The notes below the pieces were generated by a model. That model was not told the origin of the DNA. It saw only the letters and a list, made by a program, of their open reading frames with translations, and made no database searches. From the NCBI GenBank assembly GCA_019279435.1, contig JAAALK010000079.1, forward strand, positions 100,775,332 to 100,839,331: a DNA stretch of 64,000 bases, in the 5' to 3' direction. The number at the start of each line of letters is the position of its first letter. Position 1 is the stretch's first letter. This document shows, in pieces, positions 32,532 to 42,985 of the stretch. Source of the stretch: Zizania palustris (Eukaryota; Streptophyta; Magnoliopsida; Poales; Poaceae). The position numbers were made by a program, and so were the translations under genes.

Positions 32532-35500
32532 CTAAAAAGGATACACAACACGCAAATCCCCTCGCAAACGCTCAGAGGTAGATTGATCTAGGGGTTTGGT
32601 GAAAATGTCAGCCAATGATGATGGGTATCAACATGAACAAGGTCAATGACACCTTTCTCATATTGATCCCGCAGAAAATGAAAGCGCACATCAATGTGTT
32701 TTGTTTTTGAATGGAGACAAGGGTTTTTCCCTACACTAATTGCACTGGTGCTGTCGCAAAACAAAGGAACTCTGGTAGGAAAGAACAACCCAAAATATCG
32801 TAATGTAGAAATCATCCAAACCAACTGTGAGCAGCAGCTAGCAGCTGCTACATACTCAGCCTCAATGGTCGAAAGAGCAACTCCAGATTGCTTTTGAGAA
32901 GACCAAGAGACAAGGGAAGAACCAAGAAACTGGCAAGTACCAGAAGTCGACTTGCGATCCAACCGGCACCCACCAAAGTCAGCGTCCGAAAAGCCAGATA
33001 AATCAAGAGATGATGATGCTGAATAGTAAAGACCGAGATCGGGCACATAAGTGAGATACCTGAAGATGCGCTTGACAGCCTGCCGATGAGACGCGCATGG
33101 TGAAGACTAGAAACACGCGCAAAGTCCCACGACGAACTGTATCTCTAGTCTTGTCGCCGTCAAGTACAGCAGCGAACCAATCATCCCTCGAAACTCTCTC
33201 TCATTGACCTTGACACCGCTCTCATCCTTGTCCAGTCCTCCAGATGTGCCCATTGGGGTCATCTGCGGCTTTAACTCCCCACCAAAGTCAAAAATTTTCA
33301 ACATGTCACGAGTGTACTTACCTTGGTGGATGAAAGTGCCATCCTTGGTCTGCTTGATCTGGAGCCCTAAGAAATACTTGAGCTCACCCATGAGGCTCAT
33401 CTCAAACTCGCTGTGCATCTGCTCAGAAAACTTGGACACAAGAGAATCAGTAGTACCGCCAAAAATAATATCGTCCACGTAAATCTGAGCAACTAAAAAA
33501 ATCTGAAGCATCTCTGAGCAAGAAAAGAGTTTTATCTACAGAACCCATCACAAAGCCCTTCCCCAACAAAAACCGCTTCAACCGGTCATACCAAGCCCTG
33601 GGGGCTTGTTTCAACCCGTATAAAGCTTTCTACAACTGAAAAACATGTCGAGGAAACTTGGGGTTCTCAAAACTGGGGGCTGCATAACATAAACCTCCTC
33701 CTCTATGTACCCGTTCATAAAGGCACTCTTGACATCCATTTGAAAAACTTAAAACCTTTCAAAGTGGCAAAAGCTAAAAGAATGCGAATAGACTCAAGAC
33801 GGGCAACAGGAGCGAAGGTTTCTTCAAAGTCAATACCTTCCTTCTGGCAAAAACCATGGGCAACTAGTCGAGCTTTGTTGCGCACAACAACCCCATATTC
33901 ACCTTGCTTGTTCTTGAACACCCACTTGGTGCCTATGGGGTTGCATCCTGGTGGCGGTTCAACTAGTGTCCAAACCCGATTACGGACAAAATTCTCAAGC
34001 TCTTCTTGCATAGCATTAATCCAATTAGAATCAGAAAGAGCATGAGAAACACCTCTGGGCTCAAAAGATGCAACAAAAGCAGATTCAACAAACACAGCAA
34101 GAGAGGTACCAGATGAACGCAAAGTTCTCTCAATCATATCACCAATGATGAGCTCTGAGGGGTGATCACGCTGAACTGCTCGGGATCCCTGGTGATCTGA
34201 AGTCACCTCACCGGAGTCAGCAGCTGGCACCTCTGGACTCGACTGAGGGGGCTCGATCGAAGTGGAAGAAGTGATCAGTGGTCCGCCCTCGTCCTCAGTC
34301 GAAGTCTCAGAAGGTGTGGGCTCTACAGGAGGTGCAGAAGTCCCACCCTCATCAGCAGCTGGAGTATCCTCATCTTCCTCGAAGATGGACTCTCCGAGCT
34401 CATCATCACCCAAAAGCTCAAAAGAAGGAGTCAAATAAGGCAAGGACTCATCGAAAGAGACCTCACAAGTCTCGACAAGTTGCTGGGAGTAGAGGTTCCA
34501 AACACGGAAGCCTCGAGAATGTAAAACATAACCAAGAAAAACTCCGTCCCCGCAACGAGACTCAAACTTATCCAAATTCCCTCCCTTCTTGAGCACAAAG
34601 CACTTGCAGCCAAATGCTCGCAAGTGGCTCACCTTGGGTTGTCTGCCAAACCGCAACTCGTATGAGGTCTTACCTAGGTAAGCTCTAAGAAAAATGCGGT
34701 TGGCCAGATAGCAAGCAGTGTTCATGGCTTCAGTCCAAAAACGCCTAGGAGTTCTGTGCTCATCGAGCATCGTCCTGGCCATTTCGACTAGCGTGCGGTT
34801 CTTTCGTTCCACAACACCGTTCTGTGGGTGAGTGTAAGGAGCAGAAAACTGATGGTCAAGACCCTGATCACTACAGAAGCTGACGAGCTGAGAGTTCTTG
34901 AACTCAGAGCCGTTGTCGGATCGAATTGCCCGCATCCGACCATTGTTCTCATTCTTCAGCTTCAAAATCAGATCATGAACAAATTGAAAAGTTTCATCCT
35001 TATACTCCAGAAAGAAAACCCACGAGAATCTAAAAAAATCGTCAACAATGACAAGCGCGTACCACTTCCCACCGACTGAGCGTACCCGAGCTAGACCGAC
35101 AGTGTCCAAATGTAACAACTCGCCTGGATACAAAGTCATCACATGAGTCACAGGTGAGTGAGAAGCGGCAACCATTTTCCCGTGACGACAGGGATGGCAA
35201 ACTAGATCCTTCTCCATTTTAAGCTTGGGCAATCCTCGGATAAGATCCATAGAGCTCAACCTGACTAGCAGATCAAAACTCAAATGACTTAACCTCCTAT
35301 GCCACTTCCAGAGCTCAGAAGAGGATCCAACAATCAAACAGCGAGAAGGGCCAAATGAACTAGAGAAGTCAATCCGAAAAACCTTACCAAAAGGTAAAAT
35401 ATGGCAAATCAAAGACCCTCTAGAATCAATCACAGAAGAACTGCCCTTCTTAAAACAGACTTCCAAACCATCCTCAAGAAGTTGCGAAACAGAAATCAAA

Positions 35501-35724
35501 TTAAAGTTCAAATTCCCAACCAAAGCAACATTCTTCAAAGAAAAATGGTCTGAAATGCGAATTGAGCAAATGCCGTGTACCTTCCCTTGACCACTGTTCC
35601 CGAATGTGATGTACTCTTTAGAGATCGGGGTAGTGAGACTGGAGAACCATCTGCGATGTCCTCTCATGTGGCGAGAGCATCCTGAGTCCATGATCCAAAC
35701 GTCCTCCAGTCCCTGATCCTGCAC
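32532..35724 (-). pseudogene. Pol of Sirevirus B (PR-IN-RT-RH), nearly intact
   Basis: A 669-codon frame (35724-33715) holds the protease DSG motif (VWIMDSGCSRHM, about 35700), the GAG-pre-integrase zinc region (H..H..CHPCRHGK, about 35200-35290), integrase D, D and E (LHLDTVG; RSDNGSEF; NGVVERKN), the integrase C-terminal part and the first third of RT (TKWVFKNKQG). The frame shifts near 33715. RT continues at 33511-33107 with QIYVDDIIFG, and RNase H at 33046-32588 with the SDADFGGCRLDRKSTSGTCQF motif and a late frameshift. The end, with FTKP-like residues, stops at 32532. Only a few lesions separate it from a functional layout. Confidence 0.9.
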
Positions 35725-36225
35725 AATAAGTGGTTCTAAGGGGGAGCAAATGGTCCGACACCAGGTTTAGCAAAAGAACTAAACCAGTGTCGAGCCATCT
35801 GCTCAAAAGAAGGAAAGCAAAAAAACATCAGAAGAGTTTGGACCAAAACGCAGCTCAAAGCACGGTCCTCGGTTTTGCCTAAAGCCTTGGCCACGAGGTC
35901 CAGGACCGTAGCCAAAACGGCCTGGAGCTCTGCCAGAACGAACACCACCAACTGGAGCACGGGTATGAAAACCGTCTCCTCTACCACCATCCTTGGGCTG
36001 ACTAGCCTAGAAAGACTTAGTGGAGTGGGTCTTGGGATATCTCTGCTCAGGAGTCATTTTACTCCACTCCACTGCCTGGCTAATGGCACTCTCAAAGTGA
36101 GCCCTGGTGTAGGTATAACCTACCCCAAACCCATCCTGCCTCTTAAACTGCTGAATCATCATGCCGAGCTGTGGCTCTCTGGCACTGATCCAACTCAGGA
36201 TAGAACGGAGGTAAAAGTTCTCATT
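35725..36225 (-). pseudogene. Gag C-terminal region of Sirevirus B, deleted form
   Basis: Encodes the tail FEQMARHWFSSFAKPG and an Arg/Gly-rich stretch next to protease, and near 36000-36100 the conserved AVEWSKMTPEQRYPKTHST segment. About 350 bp between these, present in A (about 6530-6875), are missing, with a short shared GATGG/GGTGG at the joint. This removes the second CCHC finger and its Pro/Lys linker. Confidence 0.7.
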
Positions 36226-38057
36226 CTAGGCATCAGCTAGCTCCTCTCTCAAGGAAGCTAGTACCTCCACTTGAGATAAGTAGGTCTCACACTCTCTATC
36301 TACTTGGACAGACTTCTCGGCTTTCAGCTTGATCAATTCCATTCTAAGAGACAAACAGTTCTCACAGACAGTGGGTGGAACTGACAGTGTCTCAAGCTCT
36401 AGCCTAGTCTGAGCCAGCTCAGCTCTCACTCTCTCCAGCTCACCCAAATGCTCATCGCCCTTGGCTTTCAGCTCAGCTAAACTAGCTAGATAAGATGGGC
36501 AATCAACACAGGGCACGACGACGGTGGCTTGAGCATCTTTCAGCTCCAGCTGAGCGCTTTCAAGCTCAGTGGCCAAAGCGTCCCTCTCATCAACCCTTTC
36601 TGTGTACCTAGACTTCAGAGTCGACAGGTCAAATAGAAGCACCTCACACTTTGGGCACTCACTGCTATCACCCAAGAAAGGGGAAGAAGATAGACTCTCG
36701 ATTCTGCTGTTGTCCATGGCAAGCTCACTCTCTAATTCATCTATCCTCTTCTTAGCCCCCCTAAGCAGTTTTTCCCGATATTTTAACTCTTGACGATTGC
36801 TTTCAAGTAAATCAACGATTTCGCGCTCATAAGATGATACCTTTTCGTTGTCGTCGTCGTCGGAGTCATCGGAGGAGCCCTTCTCTTCTTTATCCCCAAG
36901 AGCCATTGAGCAGAAGCTCTTGCGCGATCTTTGGCGCTGATGTGAGCGACTCTTTGGTCTGTCCCTGAAGGCCATGAAGCATAGACCCGCCGGATCGTCC
37001 TTGTCCTTCCCCTTCCTCATGACGATCTCCTCATCGCTTGAGCTCGATGAAGAGGAAGAAGACGTGGACCGCTTGGAGTAGCTCTTCTCCATCTCGGCGA
37101 AGAAGGCCTTGTCGTGCTTCTTGTTCTCTCGCCGGTAGTCCTTCAGGGCCTTTTTGAAGAATCTGGTCTTTGGCTTGCCCTTGTTGAAGGAAGAGCTGTC
37201 GTGCTTGCTGGAGTCATGGAAGCCACCACCAGTGCCCTTCTTGTGACCATTGCGCTTGGGGCAGTCGACGATGAAGTGTCCTGGGTCACCACACTCAAAG
37301 CACCTGGATTTTGTGCCGTGTCTTTTGAACATACTCTTGTCATAAACACGACGCACCCGGTTGTTAAAAAGACACAAATCATCATCTCCCAAAGACTCAA
37401 GTTGGTCCTCAGTAATAGACATCAAAGAGAACCCAGCACAACTCACAGAAGAGGGATCAACAGAAGGTGTAGCAAGGGCCAGAGACTTTGATCCAGAGCC
37501 AGTGAGATTTGATCTCAACTGGATGTCAAACTCGGTGGCCTTCAGGTTGCTAAACAACTCAGAAATGGTCAAGGTATCATAAGATGTGCTCTCAATGATC
37601 GAGGATACCTTGATCTCCCAGATCTTTGGGTCCAAGGTATGGAGAACCTTGAGCACCTGCTCATGATCTGAGACTAACTGAGCACCCTCAGCCTTGTTGT
37701 CCCGAAGCTTGTTTATGATCGATTGAAAATGACCAAACAATGCTTCAACAGATTCACCCGGCTTTTGTGTGAAATTTTCATATTCACGCCGGTAGGTTTG
37801 ATAGAGTCGAGCCTTGACATGGGCTGTTCCCTCATGGTGTGCCTTGAGAGTAGCCTAGATCTCTCTCGCAGTGGAGAGATGGCTCACACGCTCAAACTCA
37901 GTGGGACCTAAACCAGAAAACAAGATGTTCACCGCCTTACTATTGTTCAGATGCTGGGCAATGATACCAGGAGTACCATGCTCAGCAACTGGCAATATAA
38001 CGAACGTAGCGTGAACGCAAATGTCCCAGATGTCCGAGCCTTGGATCATAAGATAGG
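36226..38057 (-). pseudogene. Gag of Sirevirus B, main part
   Basis: Long frame at 37740-36226. The nucleocapsid CCHC finger CFECGDPGHFIVDC is at about 37265-37310, followed by a Lys-rich stretch, a run of Ser with Asp/Glu, and a coiled coil of about 150 residues. Upstream, 38049-37855 holds SDIWDICVHATFVILPV and ends at TAG (REI stop), the same nonsense position as in A. Gag is interrupted at 38057 by Tat element F and resumes at 48942. Confidence 0.85.
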
Positions 38058-38552
38058 TGTTGGCGTAAACGATTACGCTAACAGGTTTCTAAAGATTAGA
38101 AACTAACAAACAAAGTGTTTGCGAAGTAAACTATTTTAAGCCTCCGAAAGGATAATAGCTTAGAATAGTTCGAAAGTGTGTATTGAATAACTTGTATTCG
38201 GTCCTCATTACAGGGTAAAACGGGGAGTATTTATAGGCCCAAACATTATGGAAAAGACCCTTTTACCCCTCTATTACAACCGACATAGTGGAAACTATTT
38301 GGTACCCTTAATAGGGCTAAAATGGTAAAAGACTAATCTAATGAGAAAAAAGATAAGTCTTCCATCTTAGCTGGCAAAGAAGCTGTCGGAAGAGTCCAAG
38401 TTCAAAGATATACTCCGAACTAGAGTCCGTCATCATACTTCGAACTTGATTCAATGCATCCCCGGAGTTATATGCTGGAAATCTTGGACTCAATCACCAG
38501 CCTTTATTTTGTTACTGCAATAACCCTGAAGATGGAATATTTTCCCCCAACA
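38058..38552 (-). repeat. 3' LTR of Tat element F
   Basis: TGTTGGCGTAAAC...CCCAACA, 495 bp, with the minus-strand TATA complement GTATTTATAGGCCC near 38228. It pairs with 48442-48936. Confidence 0.95.
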
Positions 38553-38991
38553 GTATCCCCTCGAATATGCTTCTCCACTAAATCTGTAAAGTTAGGAGAG
38601 CAGTATACGCAAGAAAAATAATCATGCGTAGGGGTTAGCAGATTTAAACCACCTCCGAAATACGTGGAGATGCAAAACTTCGAATCAGTTCCTAAGAAAA
38701 TTACATTCGAACCGTCTTATAACTAACTCGAGAAGTCCGAAAGCCTTTTTAGACTTGAAAGAAATAGTCGTTGGCTTCTTTCTTCTAACGGAAGTTACGC
38801 GACGCGTTAATTCCGCAACAAAGTAACGGTTAAGAATGCGAAACGGCAGATGCAAACGGTAAAAAATCGTGGTCTGGGATATAAATAGAGGGCCCAGACC
38901 CTTCTCGAGTACCTTTCCACCACTTTCGTGCAACAAACCATCAGACAAGCCCTAACCTCCGTTTTCCCTCTGAAGTAATCCGTGAGATCCC
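38553..38991 (+). promoter_or_regulatory. Promoter region of the antisense gene in F
   Basis: Plus-strand TATAAATA at 38880-38887 followed by GAGGGCCCAGACCC, with ATG at 38992. Equivalent to 15614-16053 in E, with TATA, spacing and start codon kept despite many substitutions around them. Confidence 0.65.
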
Positions 38992-40657
38992 ATGGCGAAA
39001 ACCAGTTTCAAGGGTCCTGGAGCAGCTTCAACCTTGGCCCGGCAGCAGGCTGCGGTAGCAGCAGCGGCTGCGACATCGGCGACGGCAACTCCGACACCAG
39101 CAATGGCAGCAATGGCGGCGGCGGGGAGAGATCCCCAAAATGTTGGCCCTCAAGACCTCTTCCCGGAGTCGACAAAGTACACAGATCAGTCTTATCAACT
39201 AGGGCCTACAACCTTCAAAAGGGAATCGCTCGCGGCCGCAATAGAAGGCAAAATCAGTTCCGGGGTCATGATTCGCAAACCTAGGATGGAAATCATTCCG
39301 TCGCCAAGACCCGGAGAAGTGGTTGTTTTCGAAGCCTTCTTCGAAGCTGGCTTAGGGCTTCCGGCAGTCGACTTCTTGGCCGAGGTATTGGATTTATTCC
39401 ACGTCACTCTCCCCCAGCTCTCTCCGAATGCAGTAGCACGTCTGGCCATCTTCGAATGGGCGTTGCGAGCCGAAGGTTGTGACGGAAGGGCTGAAATCTT
39501 CGCAGTACTGCATAGAGCTTCGTGCCAACCAAATACCTTCGTAGGCCCCGGAGGTGAAAAGATGGTGGTGGCATTCGGAAGCATCAACTTTAGGCTTCGG
39601 GACGAGTATGCTCTTCGTTTCCCCGCCAAGGCCATCAATGCTAGATGGTACACCAACTGGATCTTGAAGTGGTTTTATGCCGAAGTTGGGGCGAGTAGCC
39701 GTCTAGCTGGACCTTTGCAAGATATCAACTTCCGGAAGGAAGCTCTCGTGCATCCGGATCCGGGCCAGCTCGAAGCTCGCCTCAGCCTGCTCCAAAAAAT
39801 TAGTCGCCGCCTGAGCATGCGGGACTTAGCAGAAGAATTCCTCGGGCTTCAGATCCCTCCCCTGATGGCCAACTGGCCGATCACCTTCGTGGAAGATTCG
39901 GAGGGTGGTCTCCGCAAAATTTCTTCGAACTCAAGCCCTGCAGGTAACTTCGAAAACAACATATTTCATATATATTTATTCGAAGAAATAACCAACTTAA
40001 CTCATTTTTTAGCCTCTTCAGCCCCTATAACTTCGGAGCAGATTGTACGAGCTTCGGAAAAGATTCGGGGCGTCCCAACTCCGACCGAGAAGGAATGGAG
40101 AATTAAGCTGGTTTGTACATGGGAACGGTCCAACTAAGTATGGGGGCTACTCGAAGTTGTTCCGCCCCCTCTTGTGGATTGGGTGCCTTCGGAGAAAGGG
40201 CCCAAAAAGAGAAAAGCCAAAGTTGGAGCCTCGAGCTCTGCCAAGACTCCGCTAAAGAAGGTGGCTCGAAAGCCAAGAGTTCCTGCACCTTCAAGCCCAA
40301 GAGCTTCAGTCTTCGATTCCTTGGAGGATGAAGGCAGGATGCTTGTCGACCTGATCGACGAAGATGCAGCTCAAAGAGATGCACATATTGATGAAGCTAC
40401 GAGCATGCCGGAGTCTCAAGACAACCTTGAGCAAGTGAGGACTCCGGCTGCTCAAGAAAATTTACCGCAAGACAGAGCCCCTGTGGACGAAAGTGGAGTC
40501 GAAGTTGCTGCAGCTTCGATTCCGGGTGAAGTAACAACGGCTACTCCTAAAGATGCTCCAACATTCGAGGATTTGACTGTTGACTCCGACGAAGACTTTG
40601 GAGTAGCCTTCGACCCGCCAAGCAGCCCAATGCTCACCCGTCGCCAAAATGTCAAAG
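38992..40657 (+). pseudogene. Antisense ORF of F, exons 1-2
   Basis: Exon 1 is 38992-39943, open throughout; exon 2 is 40013-40657. The 69-bp intron is a multiple of three and has no stop, so retention also reads through. Domains are as in E: Ala-rich start, Transposase_28-like core (LDLFHVTLPQLSPNAVARL at about 39385-39440), GVPTPTEKEWRIK, a basic stretch GPKKRK, then an acidic Ser/Pro region. A TAA at about 40135 is the first stop; E has a sense codon there and its own stop two to three codons earlier, so the two copies died separately. Confidence 0.8.
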
Positions 40658-40696
40658 GTAAAGTTCGCATAATTCTTTTGTTCTTTTTTCTAGCAT

Positions 40697-42223
40697 GCTC
40701 CCCCTTCTAGCTCCTTTCTTGGAGCGAAGAACTGGGCTTCGGACTTTGCTCGACCTTTGGATCAAGCTAGTCGCGAAGTCGGGGAGACGGACTTGGTGGC
40801 TATCTTAAGAGAGGCGGAGAGTTCAGAGCTTAATGCTGCCATGGAACGCGCAACATACCAGGTACAAAGTATCTACAAAACAACATCAAATATATATACA
40901 AATAATTTCTTATCTTGGTTTTTCCTTTTTGCAGCAAACAGTCTTGGCCCGAGCTGCGAACATCTCAAATGAACGTGGAAGCGTTCTCCTTCGAGAGGAA
41001 AATGCAACTCTTCAACGAAATCTTACTATCTCCGAAGGTCGAGTGGCCCACATGGACAACATGGTTTCAACAGAGCGCAGGGCCAGACAAAGCTTGGAGG
41101 CTGCGAACAAGGAGCTCGAAGCAGAAAAAATTGTGCTTCGAGCAAAGATTGAAAAGATGCGGGCGGAGCACACTACTACGGGGGCCAAGCTTGTTAGACT
41201 CCGAGAAGAAGCTAGCCAGCTACTGAATCAAAAGAATTCTTTGGCTACGGAGGCTGCTAGGCTCTCCGGAGTAGTAGGAGAGCTAACTTCAACGAAGGAT
41301 GCCTTAACTGAAGATAAGCTGAAGTCAGAGAAGGTAGCTTCGGAGGTCATGGACCAATTGCTAGGCGTTCTGGAGTACTTCGGTACTACTGGGACGCTTC
41401 CTTTGGATGACAACATCTCTCTGTTGCGCTGGCTGAAGAGGATCCAAGGAGCAGCAAAGCAAATGAAGACAGTAGGCATTCGGTATGGAGAAATCTCTAG
41501 ACAAGTGGCTGATGTCGGCATACTTCGTTACTACGAAGATTTGGGCAGATCAATAACTCCGAGCGCAGGAGAGGGTCCCATTACCTTCGATGATGACCAG
41601 CTTCTTACTCCCTCCGAAGGTGTGGCCGCTGCTTGGCAAGCCTTTCAAACTTCATGGAGAGCCGAAGGTCGCTCTGCGATCAAGGCCTGGATTGACGAAG
41701 GACAATGCCAGAAGCAGGCTCGGTCTCAAGCTTCAAGCAGTCAGCCTCCTCCAAACCCGCAGGTTTAGAAATACCTTAGGATCTTCAACTATGTAAAGCA
41801 TTACGCTTTGTATATTTATGAATGAAGATTTGTTTATCATGTTTTTAGGCTTTGCCTCATATGGAAGATGTCGAAGTGTTAAATGTTAACGACGAACTTC
41901 GCTTATTATGGGCTACCTTCAAAATCATAAAACTTCACAAGCGCCCTCGATTTCTAGTTCCTCGAGATAGTTCCGAAGATGAAGATGAAGCTCAAGGTAA
42001 AAAGCCTGAAGAACTTGGAAGCTGGGAAAGGAGCCCCGAACGGCTTCGAACTTGGGCCGAGCTTCAGCAAGAACAAAAAGACTTTAGAGCTTCGAAGGGA
42101 GGTAGGAGAGTTAAACGCAAAGTTGTTAGAACTCCCGACACTGGAACTAGTCGTTCCAACCCTAGCTCTAGAGATCAAAGAGGTCTTCGATTCCTTCTTG
42201 GTATAGATACCAATTTTTCATGA
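40697..42223 (+). pseudogene. Antisense ORF of F, exons 3-5, with deletion
   Basis: The end of intron 2 and the first two-thirds of exon 3 (about 300 bp relative to E) are deleted. The remaining exon 3 runs to 40861. Exon 4 (40935-41762, exactly as long as in E at 828 bp) is fully open with the coiled coil and the GEGPITFDDDQ tail. Exon 5 is 41849-42223, shorter than in E by an internal deletion but in frame to the same RGLRFLLGIDTNFS end. A poly(A) signal AATAAA lies at 42245-42250. Confidence 0.75.
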
Positions 42224-42985
42224 TGTAATCATATTTGTTCGAATAATAAATATCGATTTAAAATTGTCTCCCTATTTATTAGCCCCTCTTTGGGCGTAAG
42301 CAACTTCGAATTGTATTCAAAGATGGTTAGGCACAAAGAAAAACTTAGGAGTACAATTTTGGGGGTTCGGAGCCCCTCAGTAATTTAAAGATCGACTAAA
42401 ATCTTATAAAATGTCTTCAACTATTTGTAGTCTAAAGATTGGCAACTTAGTACCTTATGTTTTTGAAAGAAATCACTTGGGATAACTTTTCGGACACTTT
42501 AGTGTCTTAGATAATTTGTCACTTTGGACTTTCTTAACAGACATTCGAAGTTCATGGCTCAAACTCTGTTTTGTTTTGGCCTCCTTCGGCTCTTTTTTGC
42601 GAATTCTGTCAAACCAGTGGTTTGGAGTTCGCAGTGGTCTCTTTGGACTCTTTTTACGGATACCTACAAGCCGGTGGCTTGGGCTCCGCATTATTTGGTC
42701 TCTTTGCACTCTTTTTACGGATGTCTTCCAGCCGGTGGCTTGGACTCCGCATTCTGTGGTTTTCGGGCTCTTTTACGGATGTCTTCAAGCCTGTGGCTTG
42801 GACTCCGGATTATGTCAGCCCACCACCTCGGAAAATATGATTCAAATTAATGACACTTCCCTCTCGGTCAACTCCACGGTTCTAGTGCGTCCACTCGGAA
42901 GCTGGAAGTTTATGAGGGGTAGGCACTATCTGAACCATATGCTTTATTGATTCGAAAAGTGATTACAAATGATTACAAGGAGCCC
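42224..42985. other. Noncoding gap between antisense ORF and integrase of F
   Basis: Antisense 3' end with AATAAA at 42245-42250, AT-rich DNA, and a tandem repeat at 42635-42814. No coding frame is supported. Confidence 0.7.
42635..42814. repeat. Tandem repeat, three units of about 61 bp, in F
   Basis: Units start at 42635, 42696 and 42757; the last is 58 bp. Same family as the four-unit array in E (20104-20344), with a degenerate unit just upstream in both. Confidence 0.85.
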
